From the NCBI GenBank assembly GCA_028554795.2, contig CM068829.1, positions 130,836,016-130,900,015 on the forward strand: DNA of 64,000 nt. Direction: 5' to 3'. A program made the translations under genes and the position numbers. Below the pieces are notes generated by a model, which did not search any database, had not been told where the DNA came from, and worked only from the letters and a program-made list of their open reading frames with translations. Shown here piece by piece: positions 48,617-56,412 of the stretch. Every line of letters begins with the position of its first letter. Position 1 is the stretch's first letter. Origin of the DNA: Sinohyriopsis cumingii (taxonomy: Eukaryota > Mollusca > Bivalvia > Unionida > Unionidae).

Positions 48617-49538
48617 GTCACCAAAACCAATTTTACTTACCCTTACCCAGTGACAGTTCCATGGAGGTGTTTCCCAAGAACACGTTGTGCTGTTACACGG
48701 CCAAATTACCTCAGGCCATCCCATTAGATCACGAATCCCATTGGGAAGTGGCTTTAGTGGAAATCATTCACCCGACCCAAGTCCTCAATGTCCTTCATAA
48801 TCAAAATTTTTTTGATGTGGAAGTTCATGACGAGTCAGTGCAAAAGTACTTGAATACCCATGTCAAATATGATCACAAAACCTATGATGACAAAACTCAA
48901 AAGTGGTCCTACCACTTGTTGGTTCCCCCAGGCTACTATTTTAGTGGTCAACATTTGGTCAGCACCATTACCTCCAGATTTAATGTCGTGTTTCTGAAAG
49001 CTTTGGAAAGTGTCAAAAAAAGTGTCACCATGGAGTACCACAAAGCAGCTCGTCGCTTCTTGATGAAATTTGACGGGAGTAAAATCGTGTCCATTTTATT
49101 TTGTCCTGAATTGTTTGACATGTTGGGCGGAGACATGGACCTGAGAATGACCATGCTCAAGAAAAACGAATTACCAATCATTTACGACAACGAGTCTTTT
49201 AGCAAGTTATTTCGTGCCCCGGTAGAACTGAACCAAGGACTGAATTTGATGTTTGTGTACTCCGATGTGGTGGAGTATAACGTGGTGGGACACACCTCTG
49301 TGCCGTTACTGCGTGTCATTCCTTTCAAAGTGGATTCTGCCACAAGCGCTGACGAGGAAGGTGGAAACACCACGTTCACCGCGAATTTGTACATCCTCAC
49401 CATTTGCCTGTCAGCAAGTCGTATTTGGACACGGTCAACATTGCTATAAAAGGAGATCTGGGACAAAATATTCCATTCACCAAAGGAAAAGTGACGGTGA
49501 AACTCCATTTTCGTAAACGGTTCTCTCACGACTCGTAA
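48613..49538 (+). pseudogene. Minor capsid (penton-like) protein, one frameshift
   Basis: The frame from 48,613 opens with MSHQNQFYLPLPSDSSMEVF and YTAKLPQAIPLDHESHWEVA. It keeps the order of the single jelly-roll minor capsid protein down to PLLRVIPFKVD; a shift near 49,395 then leaves the native ending in another frame, HLPVSKSYLDTVNIAIKGD and PFTKGKVTVKLHFRKRF, ending at 49,538. The protein forms the fivefold vertices. About 308 positions in all, normal for the family. The shift costs the last 50 residues, including the C-terminal strands. Confidence 0.85.
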
Positions 49539-49541
49539 GTC

Positions 49542-49967
49542 ATGTATCCAGTGTACCGAGGGGTTGCTCGACAGCGAGGACACGGTTTAGGAGATATGTT
49601 AAAATCGGCTTTTCGTTCGGTGGCTCCGGCCTTGAAACCGATGGTGACACGCGGATTGCACGCCTTGAAAGATGCGGCACTGACACAAGGCAAAGAATTT
49701 CTCCAAAATGTCATCATCGACAAACAAAACCCCAAAGAAGCTCTCATGAGGGCAGGCAAAAATGTCTTGCTGCAAACGGGTAAAGACCTTTTGGGCCGAC
49801 GAGAAACACCTATAAATGCCCTGCACGTTACCGAGTTAGGCATTCAGCAAGGACAAGGCAGAAAGAGACGACGAAGAAAGCACCCTTTCACCAGACTTCA
49901 CACGTCTAAAGCTAGAAAGACAAAGAAAAGAAGAACCGTTCGAGACTTAGACGTTTTCGATTATTGA
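49542..49967 (+). CDS. Basic pVI/pX-like virion protein
   Basis: Intact 141-codon frame four bases after the minor capsid stop. It starts MYPVYRGVARQRGHGLGDML then KSAFRSVAPALKPMVTRGLH, an amphipathic Gly-Leu-basic N-terminus, and later reads GRKRRRRKHPFTRLHTSKAR. The pattern YxxYRG-x-x-x-QRG-x-G-hydrophobic is characteristic of the protein between penton and major capsid genes in Polintons, likened to adenovirus pVI or pX. The role is likely DNA condensation or membrane lysis, cleaved by the viral protease. Confidence 0.75.
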   Translation: MYPVYRGVARQRGHGLGDMLKSAFRSVAPALKPMVTRGLHALKDAALTQGKEFLQNVIIDKQNPKEALMRAGKNVLLQTGKDLLGRRETPINALHVTELGIQQGQGRKRRRRKHPFTRLHTSKARKTKKRRTVRDLDVFDY

Positions 49968-49985
49968 GAAAGAACAAAAAACAAA

Positions 49986-51305
49986 ATGATGCACCGAGAG
50001 TCTTGCGCTTGTTCCAAGTCGGAACTGGATCTGTTTGCCATGCCGCCCACCATGATGACCATGCAAGAATCCCAATGGGTGGAATTTCACCCGGTCTCCT
50101 CTTTGACGGATTCTGCTCCCATCGAGTTTGACATCAAAGGTCAGCCCGAAGATTACATCGATCTGAATAGAAGTTACCTGTATTTAAAAGTCAAAGTGAT
50201 CAAAACGGACAACACCAATCCTGGAGCCAATGATAGAGCAGCTCCTATCAACAATTTCATGCATTCCTTGTTCAGTAAAGTGTACTTGTACTTGAATAAC
50301 AAACTGGTCAGCAGCAGCATGGATACTTACCCTTATCGTGCCTACCTGGAAAATCTCTTGACGTACGGAAAAGAAGCCAAGAATACTCATCTGGATGCTT
50401 GCGTGGTATGGAAACCTGACACGACAGGCACGTTTAACGACACAGTCCTCACAACAGATGACGAACCTCACAATGTGGGGTTTAACACACGTAGAAATAA
50501 AATTCTGCAAGGGCGAAGTTTAGAACTGATGAATCGTTTGTATTTGGACACGTGGTTACAAGAAAAGTATTTGCTGAACGGAGTGGATATCCGTCTGAGA
50601 CTGAATCGTAGCAGTGCCGCTTTCCATTTGATGGCCCATGCCAATGAATACAAAACTTTCATTCAAGAAGCCCGACTTTACGTGCGTCGTGTGGAAGTGT
50701 TACCTAAAGTGGGAAACGACGTCAGTCAGACGTTGAGCAGAACGACCGCCAAGTATCCGATACGACGCGTAGAAGTGAAAACGTTCACCATTCCTGTTGG
50801 ACAGCGATCCATGATCGAAGATCATCTGTTCCAAGGACAGTTACCCAAACGTTTGATCGTTGGTATCGTCAGGAATTCAGCTTTCAATGGACTTCACAAC
50901 GAAAATCCTTTTGAGTTTCGACACTTTGGCGTGTCCAAGATCGAAGTCAGTCGCGACGGCAAGACCTTGTGTACCCGACCCTTTGAGCCTAACTTTACCC
51001 AGAACAATTACTTGAGATCGTACTTGTCCCTGTACGAAGATACGGGACAGTTAGGAACCAACACCAGTCATGGCATTACGTACTAGGATTATGCAGGAGG
51101 CTATGCTTTGTGGGGTTTTGATTTCACTCCAGACCAAGGCTGCGACGAGGGACATTTCCACTCTATAAAATCCGGCCAGATTCGTGTGGAAATTCAGTTT
51201 GCAAACCGAGACCCTGCTGATCCAACGTTGAACGTCATCCTGTATGCAGAATTCGACAATACGATAGAAATCAACAGTTTGAGAGAAGTCATTCTAGATT
51301 ATTAG
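49986..51305 (+). pseudogene. Major capsid protein (double jelly-roll), one internal stop
   Basis: A start at 49,986 yields a continuous frame of 439 positions except for a TAG at 51,084. The N-terminal half has SQWVEFHPVSSLTDSAPIEF, DYIDLNRSYLYLKVKV, INNFMHSLFSKVYLYLNNKL, and DTYPYRAYLENLLTYGKEAK. The second jelly-roll follows with GRSLELMNRLYLDTWLQEKY and VDIRLRLNRSSAAFHLMAH. Past the stop, YALWGFDFTPDQGCDEGHF and NVILYAEFDNTIEINSLREV finish the protein. This forms the trimeric hexons of the shell. The stop would remove the last 73 residues. Confidence 0.93.
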
Positions 51306-51310
51306 AAGCC

Positions 51311-51811
51311 ATGGAAGACTGTTATCCCTCTTTACCTAGTGGAGAAACTTTGGACATGGAATGTGAGGAGACCGTGGAAGAATCCCAAGACAAAGACGAA
51401 GAAGAGACCATGATGAAGTCAAGATGGCCAGAACAAGAAGCCCATTTAGTCTCCTGTTTTGCCAAACACTTGGTTGAAAAAATGACGGAATTGATCAAGA
51501 CAGATTGCTATGGATGTCAAAACGATCATCCCAGTCAAATTCAACACGATAAATGCCTGATGTTGAGTCAAGAAGAAAAATTGAACGAGTTTCTGGACGA
51601 AGCTTGCAGTCTCATCTCGGACGAAGTCGTGTTGCATCAGTGGTATAAAGACTTGCGTGAACATTCTTGTCCACCATTAACCACTCAAGAGATCCATCGT
51701 ATCGAAGCTCTCCTGAATCAGAGTGAGGAGACGAAACGAAGAAACGGTTATTTGTCAGACATTTTCAAGCAAAAAGTCAGGATCGAATTGATGAATTATT
51801 ACTACCTGTGA
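51311..51811 (+). CDS. Conserved Cys/His protein between capsid and protease, unknown function
   Basis: Intact 166-codon frame six bases after the capsid stop. It begins with an acidic segment, then a helical part with KTDCYGCQNDHPSQIQHDKC, a C-x2-C-x4-H-x6-H-x2-C cluster that recurs in proteins at this place in Polinton/adintovirus elements. The rest is helical (QEEKLNEFLDEACSLISDEV) and ends NYYYL. A zinc site is likely; the function is not known to me. Confidence 0.6.
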   Translation: MEDCYPSLPSGETLDMECEETVEESQDKDEEETMMKSRWPEQEAHLVSCFAKHLVEKMTELIKTDCYGCQNDHPSQIQHDKCLMLSQEEKLNEFLDEACSLISDEVVLHQWYKDLREHSCPPLTTQEIHRIEALLNQSEETKRRNGYLSDIFKQKVRIELMNYYYL

Positions 51812-51833
51812 AGAAGAAAAAAACACACAAAAA

Positions 51834-52340
51834 ATGGATACCTGGGAACTTTATTACCTTTTGAACCACATTTCGTATACGGCTTCTTGGAATCCTGTCG
51901 TCTGTGCTAAAGATGAACTCCCTCATCGCAAACCTCAAGACCATCTAGCTTATGTGATCAACACGGACTACAGTCATCTCCCAGGAACCGATTCGTACGG
52001 ATTGCCCCCTTTGGAAGACGATATCATTGACTTTATGAGAAGAAATGCTCAGACCACCCGATTCAATAATGTGAAATTACAAGGTACAGATTCCTTGGTG
52101 TGTGGACAATATTGTGTGTATTTTCTGCATCATCGCAGCCTGGGCTATTCCTTAGAACATTTAGTGACTCATTTTGATCCTCGTTCTTCTTCTAGAAATG
52201 ATGTGAAAGTAGATCGATGGTTTTGTCACCAGTATGCTTATCTTTTGTCTCAAGCTAGGAAACGTAGTGTCCATCAATGGCCTAATGACTTCCAACAGTG
52301 GAAATCACAATTTCATTCACAACGTTTCAGCCCTGTTTAA
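51834..52340 (+). CDS. Adenain-type cysteine protease lacking the catalytic His segment
   Basis: A 168-codon open frame. Before the active site it reads AYVINTDYSHLPGT; the frame then passes straight to DSYGLPPLEDDI, and later LQGTDSLVCGQYCVYFLHH carries the oxyanion Gln and nucleophile Cys. In this family roughly 15-20 residues, including the His-Trp catalytic pair and a strand, stand between the PGT-like and FDSYG-like parts. Here they are missing without loss of frame. The deletion should inactivate the protease, which normally matures capsid and core proteins. The rest of the fold (RWFCHQYAYLLSQARKRSVH at the end) looks normal. Confidence 0.8.
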   Translation: MDTWELYYLLNHISYTASWNPVVCAKDELPHRKPQDHLAYVINTDYSHLPGTDSYGLPPLEDDIIDFMRRNAQTTRFNNVKLQGTDSLVCGQYCVYFLHHRSLGYSLEHLVTHFDPRSSSRNDVKVDRWFCHQYAYLLSQARKRSVHQWPNDFQQWKSQFHSQRFSPV

Positions 52341-52590
52341 AGTAGAGTGTTAATTGAAAAAATGTTTGTCATTTTAAAAAAAAAATGTTTGATGTTATAT
52401 TGTTGGATTATTGTTAAAAATGTTAGAGTTGTTTGTTAGTGTTAACTGATTTTGAATAAAAAATGTTGTGTTTTGAAAAAAAAAATGCCTTTGTCTTTTG
52501 TTTGGCTATAAGAATGTTGATTCATGCTCTTTCACTTCTCTCTATCTCTCTCATGACACTCATTGAACGTTGCGGCTCGAAAACCGTAGA
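52341..52590 (+). other. AT-rich spacer with poly(A) signal ending the structural gene block
   Basis: Very AT-rich, with two A-runs each followed by ATGTTTGATG- or ATGCC-like phrases. AATAAA (52,456-52,461, in TTGAATAAAAAATG) would end the transcript of the structural block. No gene. Confidence 0.55.
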
Positions 52591-52627
52591 GGGATGTTTT
52601 CCTTCACGTCCGCGCTTTGACTTTAAG
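52591..52627 (+). promoter_or_regulatory. Shared promoter block, copy 1
   Basis: GGGATGTTTTCCTTCACGTC followed by CGCGCTTT, then TTTAAG at 52,622-52,627 as a TATA variant. The same block stands before each of the three right-end genes (see 53,447 and 54,151). Confidence 0.7.
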
Positions 52628-52683
52628 AACCGGGGTAGTTTCCAGTCTAACCATCCATTGTCGACTCATCCTCCTACGAAGAT

Positions 52684-52896
52684 GTGCTCCAACTAGCTAA
52701 GCTAAACGAAGCCTACGTGAATTTGCATAGGGTCAGACACAGTCTGATACCAAAGCCAGAAGAGATAGAGAATGTGAGAATGTTAAAAGTCACGGAAGAC
52801 CTGATAGAAGAGCTCTTCAGAGAAGAAGTGAACAGGGAGAAAGAAGAATGGACAGAGAAGTACAGACTTCAGAGACAGCAGCAACAGCAACAACAA

Positions 52897-52927
<31 letters not shown>

Positions 52928-53052
52928 CTGAACCTGACAGAGGCTTTGTCGATTGTCGTATCGACACCAAAGAGTTCTTCTTCTCTTTCCGAAGAAGCAG
53001 ACCTATCGTCAGAAAGTCTATCCTCAGAGGACGTCGCATTCTTAGAAATTAA
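52684..53052 (+). pseudogene. Right-end small gene 1: charged coiled-coil protein with polyGln
   Basis: The long frame has no ATG at its beginning; the only nearby ATG (52,682) is one base out of frame and meets a stop after four codons, so a one- or two-base change probably damaged the start. The protein is helical: LQLAKLNEAYVNLHRVRHSL, then TEDLIEELFREEVNREKEEW, a run of about 19 Gln from a CAG/CAA microsatellite (52,877-52,926), then a basic end with KSILRGRRILRN. The segment EDLIEELFREEVNREKEEW resembles EELIREVMKVEVMKIKEKW of gene 3, so the array may be one duplicated family. No known family. Confidence 0.55.
52877..52926. repeat. (CAR)n trinucleotide repeat coding polyGln
   Basis: About 16-17 CAG/CAA units inside the first right-end gene; mixed codons suggest selection for Gln or old age of the tract. 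Confidence 0.9.
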
Positions 53053-53078
53053 AAAGACTGCCATAGCAAACAAAAAAC

Positions 53079-53126
53079 AGCCCTTTTCAGGGCTACCCAA
53101 TACTCTAGAAAACTAGAAAAGAAATA
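53079..53126 (+). terminator. Histone-type mRNA 3' stem-loop and downstream element, copy 1
   Basis: The hairpin AGCCCT-TTTC-AGGGCT (53,079-53,094) has a six-base stem and UUUC loop, followed by ACCCA, and is preceded by an A-rich flank (CAAAAAAC). It begins 27 bases after the stop of gene 1. A purine-rich AGAAAAGAAATA lies 15-20 bases downstream (53,114-53,125), where a histone downstream element (U7 snRNA site) would be. This matches the replication-dependent histone 3' end in every part except the first stem pair (A-U rather than G-C). No AATAAA is near. Confidence 0.8.
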
Positions 53127-53129
53127 ACA

Positions 53130-53446
53130 ATCGATTTGCCAATGTGTGTAGGTAGAGTAGTGTGAATATAAACACTGACTCTTTTTTATAGTGTGAGTGT
53201 ATGTGTTTGTAAGTGCTCACGTACGTTTGTGTGGATAGTAGATTAAGATCATGTTTTTTGCTGTTTGAGGTGTGGGGAGAGTAGATTTGGGGTTTGATTG
53301 GATTGCTTTGAGTATGTGAATAGTATATTATTTGTTTAATAATTTTTTTTTAGAATAGTGATGGGCAGTATAAAAAAGTGCGTGAGTGTTTCTTTTAGGT
53401 CCGCGCGTTGTTTGGTCATGATCTAGGTAAGATCAATTTTGTTTTA
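53130..53446 (+). other. Duplicated intergenic segment of the right-end array
   Basis: ATCGATTTGCCAATGTGTGT followed by AGTAGTGTGAATATAAACAC recurs at 53,900-53,955. A phrase with GATCTAGGTAAGATCAATTT followed by TGTTTTAGGGG at 53,419-53,450 recurs at 54,189-54,219. So whole gene modules were duplicated in tandem, together with their spacers. Confidence 0.7.
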
Positions 53447-53484
53447 GGGGATGTTTTCCTTCACGTCCGCGCTTTTAGTATAAA
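53447..53484 (+). promoter_or_regulatory. Shared promoter block, copy 2
   Basis: GGGGATGTTTTCCTTCACGT followed by CCGCGC and then TATAAA at 53,479-53,484, 51 bases upstream of the gene 2 ATG. Confidence 0.75.
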
Positions 53485-53534
53485 TTGAAAATCGCTGGGC
53501 AGTCTAGCTACCCTGTTCATTCGTTAACAAGATA

Positions 53535-53831
53535 ATGAATACCAGAATTGTAAAGCTTCTAGAACTCCAGATGCACCTGGAATATGCCAGGCGCATACTA
53601 AATGAAATGGCCGCGGAGGACATTGTCGAAGAGGGAAGGATGAAAGAGGAGGAGGAAAGAAGAAAAAAAGAAGAGGAGGAAAAGAAGAGAAGAAATTTCA
53701 GAATCCCAGAGACAGAACATTGGGATTCTGAAGCCACTTATCCCGCCTCTGCACTCCCAAGAAAAAAGGTAAAAGGAGACTGGGGAAGAAGATGTGTGTG
53801 TGGTGCCAGGCCTGGAAGGTGCCATCATTAA
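53535..53831 (+). CDS. Right-end small gene 2: Glu/Lys-rich coiled-coil protein
   Basis: Intact 98-codon frame with ATG at 53,535. The start MNTRIVKLLELQMHLEYARR is helical. It is followed by an extreme Glu/Lys/Arg helix (EEGRMKEEEERRKKEEEEKK), then a C-terminus with a CVCGARPGRCHH cluster that could bind a metal. It lies between promoter copy 2 and stem-loop copy 2. No family recognised; the charge pattern recalls the other two genes of the array. Confidence 0.6.
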   Translation: MNTRIVKLLELQMHLEYARRILNEMAAEDIVEEGRMKEEEERRKKEEEEKKRRNFRIPETEHWDSEATYPASALPRKKVKGDWGRRCVCGARPGRCHH

Positions 53832-53860
53832 CCAGGTGTCACTGGAGTTCAAAAACAAAC

Positions 53861-53900
53861 AGCCCTTTTCAGGGCTACCCAAAGCTTTAGAAAAGAAATA
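53861..53900 (+). terminator. Histone-type mRNA 3' stem-loop and downstream element, copy 2
   Basis: AGCCCT-TTTC-AGGGCT again, at 53,861-53,876, followed by ACCCA and then AGAAAAGAAATA at 53,889-53,900. It begins 30 bases after the gene 2 stop. Hairpin, flank and downstream element are identical to copy 1, apart from a shortened spacer. Confidence 0.8.
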
Positions 53901-53961
53901 ACAATCGATTTGCCAATGTGTGTATGTAGAGTAGTGTGAATATAAACACTGACTCTTTTTT

Positions 53962-53963
53962 TC

Positions 53964-54008
<45 letters not shown>

Positions 54009-54012
54009 TTTG
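53962..54012. repeat. (TG)n microsatellite
   Basis: About 20 TG units inside the duplicated spacer after gene 2; copy 1 of the spacer has only a short TG run at the same place, so it expanded here after duplication. Confidence 0.93.
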
Positions 54013-54150
54013 TAAGCGCTGACGTAGGTTTGTGTGGATAGTAGATTTGGGTTTCATTTTAATGCTTTGCGTGTGTAAATAGTAGATTTTGGGTTTGTTT
54101 ATTGCTGCTTCACGTATGTGGATAGTAGATCATATGAAATGAGAAAAGTA

Positions 54151-54253
54151 GGGAATGTTTTCCTTCACGTCCGCGCGTTTTAAGTAATGATCTAGGTAAG
54201 ATCAATTTTGTTTTAGGGGATGTTTTCCATCACGTCCGCGCTTTCACTATAAG
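54151..54253 (+). promoter_or_regulatory. Shared promoter block, copy 3 (double)
   Basis: GGGAATGTTTTCCTTCACGT and CCGCGCG at 54,151-54,178, then the GATCTAGGTAAGATC spacer, then a second core GGGGATGTTTTCCATCACGT with CCGCGC (54,216-54,241) and TATAAG at 54,248-54,253, 50 bases before the gene 3 ATG. The CACGTCCGCGC part is preserved in all cores and is a likely transcription-factor site (ATF/CREB- or E-box-like). Confidence 0.75.
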
Positions 54254-54302
54254 AACCCACAGTATTCGTCGTTCGCACCTATCTAAGGAATAAACAAAGA
54301 AG

Positions 54303-54867
54303 ATGGAGGTGACAAAATTATTTAACGATTTGAGACATAGCTATTTTTGGATCATGGATGGGACTTATATAGTAGAAAGATTGAATAAGGAAGGAAGATT
54401 TGAACGTAGCCTGAACAATGTGAAGAGTCTTGGAGTAGCAAAAGATCAAATAGGGGGAATGATTGAGGAAGAGAATCAGAGGATTCATTGACCCACCTTA
54501 CGTAAGAGTAGGTACTTTAAAGGAAGCCTTGGATCATATCATAGAAATCAGGAGCTTCCTAGAAAATTGCTTTCATTGGTACGTAAAGTGGGGTTGTAAC
54601 CAGTTGATAAAAGCAGAAGAACTAATTAGAGAGGTAATGAAAGTAGAAGTGATGAAGATAAAAGAAAAATGGAGCAAAGAGAGAAAGGAAGAAGAGAATA
54701 AGAAGAAGAAATTAGAGTTTGAAAGATTAAATAACAACTGGATGAAGTTCCAACAGAAATTTAGAGAGATGGGCCATCCTGACTGGATAACAGAGGAGAA
54801 GAAGAAGAGGAAGAAGAAAGGAATTTTGGGAAAGATAAGGGGATGGTGGAAGAAGTGGAGGAGTTAG
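54303..54867 (+). pseudogene. Right-end small gene 3: basic coiled-coil protein, one frameshift
   Basis: ATG 54,303 starts MEVTKLFNDLRHSYFWIMDG, and the frame stops at 54,491; a shift near 54,475 leads into the other frame (to 54,867), which has PPYVRVGTLKEALDHIIEIR, then AEELIREVMKVEVMKIKEKW and a very basic Lys/Glu helix ending ILGKIRGWWKKWRS. The AEELIREVMKVEV segment resembles gene 1. Helical, strongly charged, no membrane span. The stop lies 15 bases before the hairpin in the right TIR. Confidence 0.55.
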
Positions 54868-54873
54868 AAGAAG

Positions 54874-55226
54874 AAACCCAAGGCCCTTTTCAGGGCCACT
54901 CATAGGTCTCGAAAAGAGATTGACTTTCAATTGCCTACCCTTTTTTTATTTTTATTTTTAAAAAAAAAAAATACCATGTTAAATTTCCCTTGACGCTATA
55001 CAGTCCCACCCTGTTTAAATTCCCTTGACGCTATACAGTCCCATATTCCCATGTTAATTTCCCTTGTCGCTCAACAGTCCCAAAATCTATTTCCAATGTT
55101 AATTTCCCTTGTCGCTAAACAGTCCCACGATTTTTCTCCATGTTAAATTTACATAGTCGCTAAACAGTCCCAGGGGTGTTTTTAATGATAAGTCCCATTG
55201 TCGCTGAGTCGTCCCTATTCACTACT
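54874..55226 (-). repeat. Right terminal inverted repeat of the Polinton
   Basis: Mirror of the left repeat, including the five GGGACTGT subrepeats in inverse order. Its inner end overlaps the 3' end signal of the last gene (hairpin 54,882-54,897). Polinton termini are thought to carry the covalently bound terminal protein used for protein-primed replication. Confidence 0.93.
54882..54920 (+). terminator. Histone-type mRNA 3' stem-loop, copy 3, in the right TIR
   Basis: GGCCCT-TTTC-AGGGCC (54,882-54,897): all six stem pairs fit the canonical metazoan histone hairpin, including the G-C first two pairs, with CCCAA before and ACTCA after. A purine block GAAAAGAGA (54,911-54,919) lies 13 bases downstream. 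It begins 15 bases after the gene 3 stop. The matching place in the left TIR (36,414-36,429, minus strand) has one mismatched pair. Confidence 0.85.
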
Positions 55227-55232
55227 ACTGTT

Positions 55233-55376
55233 TCTTATAATTTACAAAATATTTATATTTCTCAAAAGCAAAAGAAATTTCATGTTTTCTTTCTTTCCAC
55301 CAGGCTCACACGTTGTCTTTGACATTTGCAGTTACATTTTATTTCTAACTGTCAGATCCTAGAATATTATTATTAC

Positions 55377-55430
<54 letters not shown>

Positions 55431-56227
55431 TATGGTTTGTAGCTACCATGTATTGAGAAAGTTATTAAATGGGAAGCATCGCTCTATTTCTCTCTATTTC
55501 CCAAATACACACACACACACTGACAGACAGATAATTATACTTATACATCCTATGAAATGCATTAGATTTAAATCATAATGGCCAACTTAAAGATACCTCT
55601 CTCTCTCTCTCTCTCTAGCAAAACAAAATAATGCACTTATTTTCGGTTGCAAACTTCATTGTCCTGGTCGGCAATCTCTAACCAATTACATTTCCATCCC
55701 AAAATAGAACCAATAAGTTACAAAGTGACTGAACCAGGCTTGACTTCGCCCCCACCTAAACCGAGTCAACAGACCAACTCCTGAAGCACATGACATAATA
55801 CAGCATTCCAATTCGAGAGCAGCCTTTCGCCTTAAGATATGCTGTCGCAAAACGTACTTTCAAAATGGTATCTAAATTATTTTTTGATGGTCGCAATAAC
55901 AATAATAATAACAAAAGATAATAATAACAATAAGCATGATGATGATGAAGATGATGATATCAAGTTGAAAGAATCAAAGTTGCCTTAAAATTCCTGAATC
56001 CGAAAAGTTTTATTTTACCTGATGTAGTAACAGATACATAATAATTATCTAAACTAATGCACAGGCTAGATAGATCTACCAACCGATGGAGCAATTTTGG
56101 TCCTGCCATCCAGGTTGACAACCAAGGATACAAGCTTCATTTGATCTATTACAAGATCCGTCACCAGCACAATGTATGCAGTGTTCACTACAGCTGACGT
56201 CATAAAGATCTGTTAAACAGCCAACAG
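55233..56227. other. Right flank of the Polinton; microsatellites only
   Basis: After the target duplication the DNA is AT-rich again, with an (ATT)n tract at 55,366-55,430, short CA and CT runs (55,507-55,519; 55,600-55,617) and AAT/ATG-rich patches at 55,900-55,955. No gene recognised. Confidence 0.6.
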
Positions 56228-56412
56228 TACATTGACGTCAAGTTGGTCACTTATTCCTTATTCCCGATTGAATAAGGAATAAGTAACCAGTTACCGAATA
56301 ATTGACGTCAGGTTGGTTACTTATTCCTTATTCCTTATTCCCTATTGAATAAGGAATAAGTAACCAGTTACCGATTGAATAAGGAATAAGTAAACAGTTA
56401 CTTATTCCCGAT
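56228..56412. repeat. Inverted-repeat cluster around GGTTACTTATTCCTTATTC
   Basis: The phrase (G)GTTACTTATTCCTTATTC and its reverse complement GAATAAGGAATAAGTAAC alternate several times (56,245-56,405), separated by CCGATT or CCTATT. Two near-perfect hairpins result, with arms of about 20 bases (56,243-56,288 and 56,311-56,372). The motif TTGACGTCA precedes both. It is likely a foldback relic of a transposon end or a hairpin-driven local amplification. Confidence 0.7.

Larger units (their letters stand above)
36086..55226 (+). mobile_element. Complete Polinton/Maverick (adintovirus-like) element, 19.1 kb
   Basis: The element starts AGTAGTGAAT and ends ATTCACTACT, with inverted repeats of about 353 bp. 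ACTGTT stands immediately outside both ends (36,080-36,085 and 55,227-55,232), the 6-bp target duplication diagnostic of Polintons. All genes read rightward and include every hallmark: protein-primed family B DNA polymerase, chromodomain integrase, FtsK/A32-like packaging ATPase, adenain-type protease, double jelly-roll major capsid and single jelly-roll minor capsid. The gene set and extra host-interaction genes fit the adintovirus-type members. Coding DNA has GC near 45-50 per cent, unlike the AT-rich host. Many genes carry isolated stops or shifts, so this copy is defective unless the assembly is at fault. Confidence 0.95.

Noticed and set aside
36901-51305. All ten internal stops of the Polinton could come from C-to-T changes (CAA, CAG, CGA), suggesting deaminase attack
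   Set aside because: Every stop codon is one C-to-T step from a Gln or Arg codon, so the observation carries no information, and the preceding bases show no shared context.
53079-53094. Rho-independent bacterial-type terminators
   Set aside because: The hairpins are not followed by a T-run, the sequence is eukaryotic, and loop, stem and flanks fit the histone 3' end instead.
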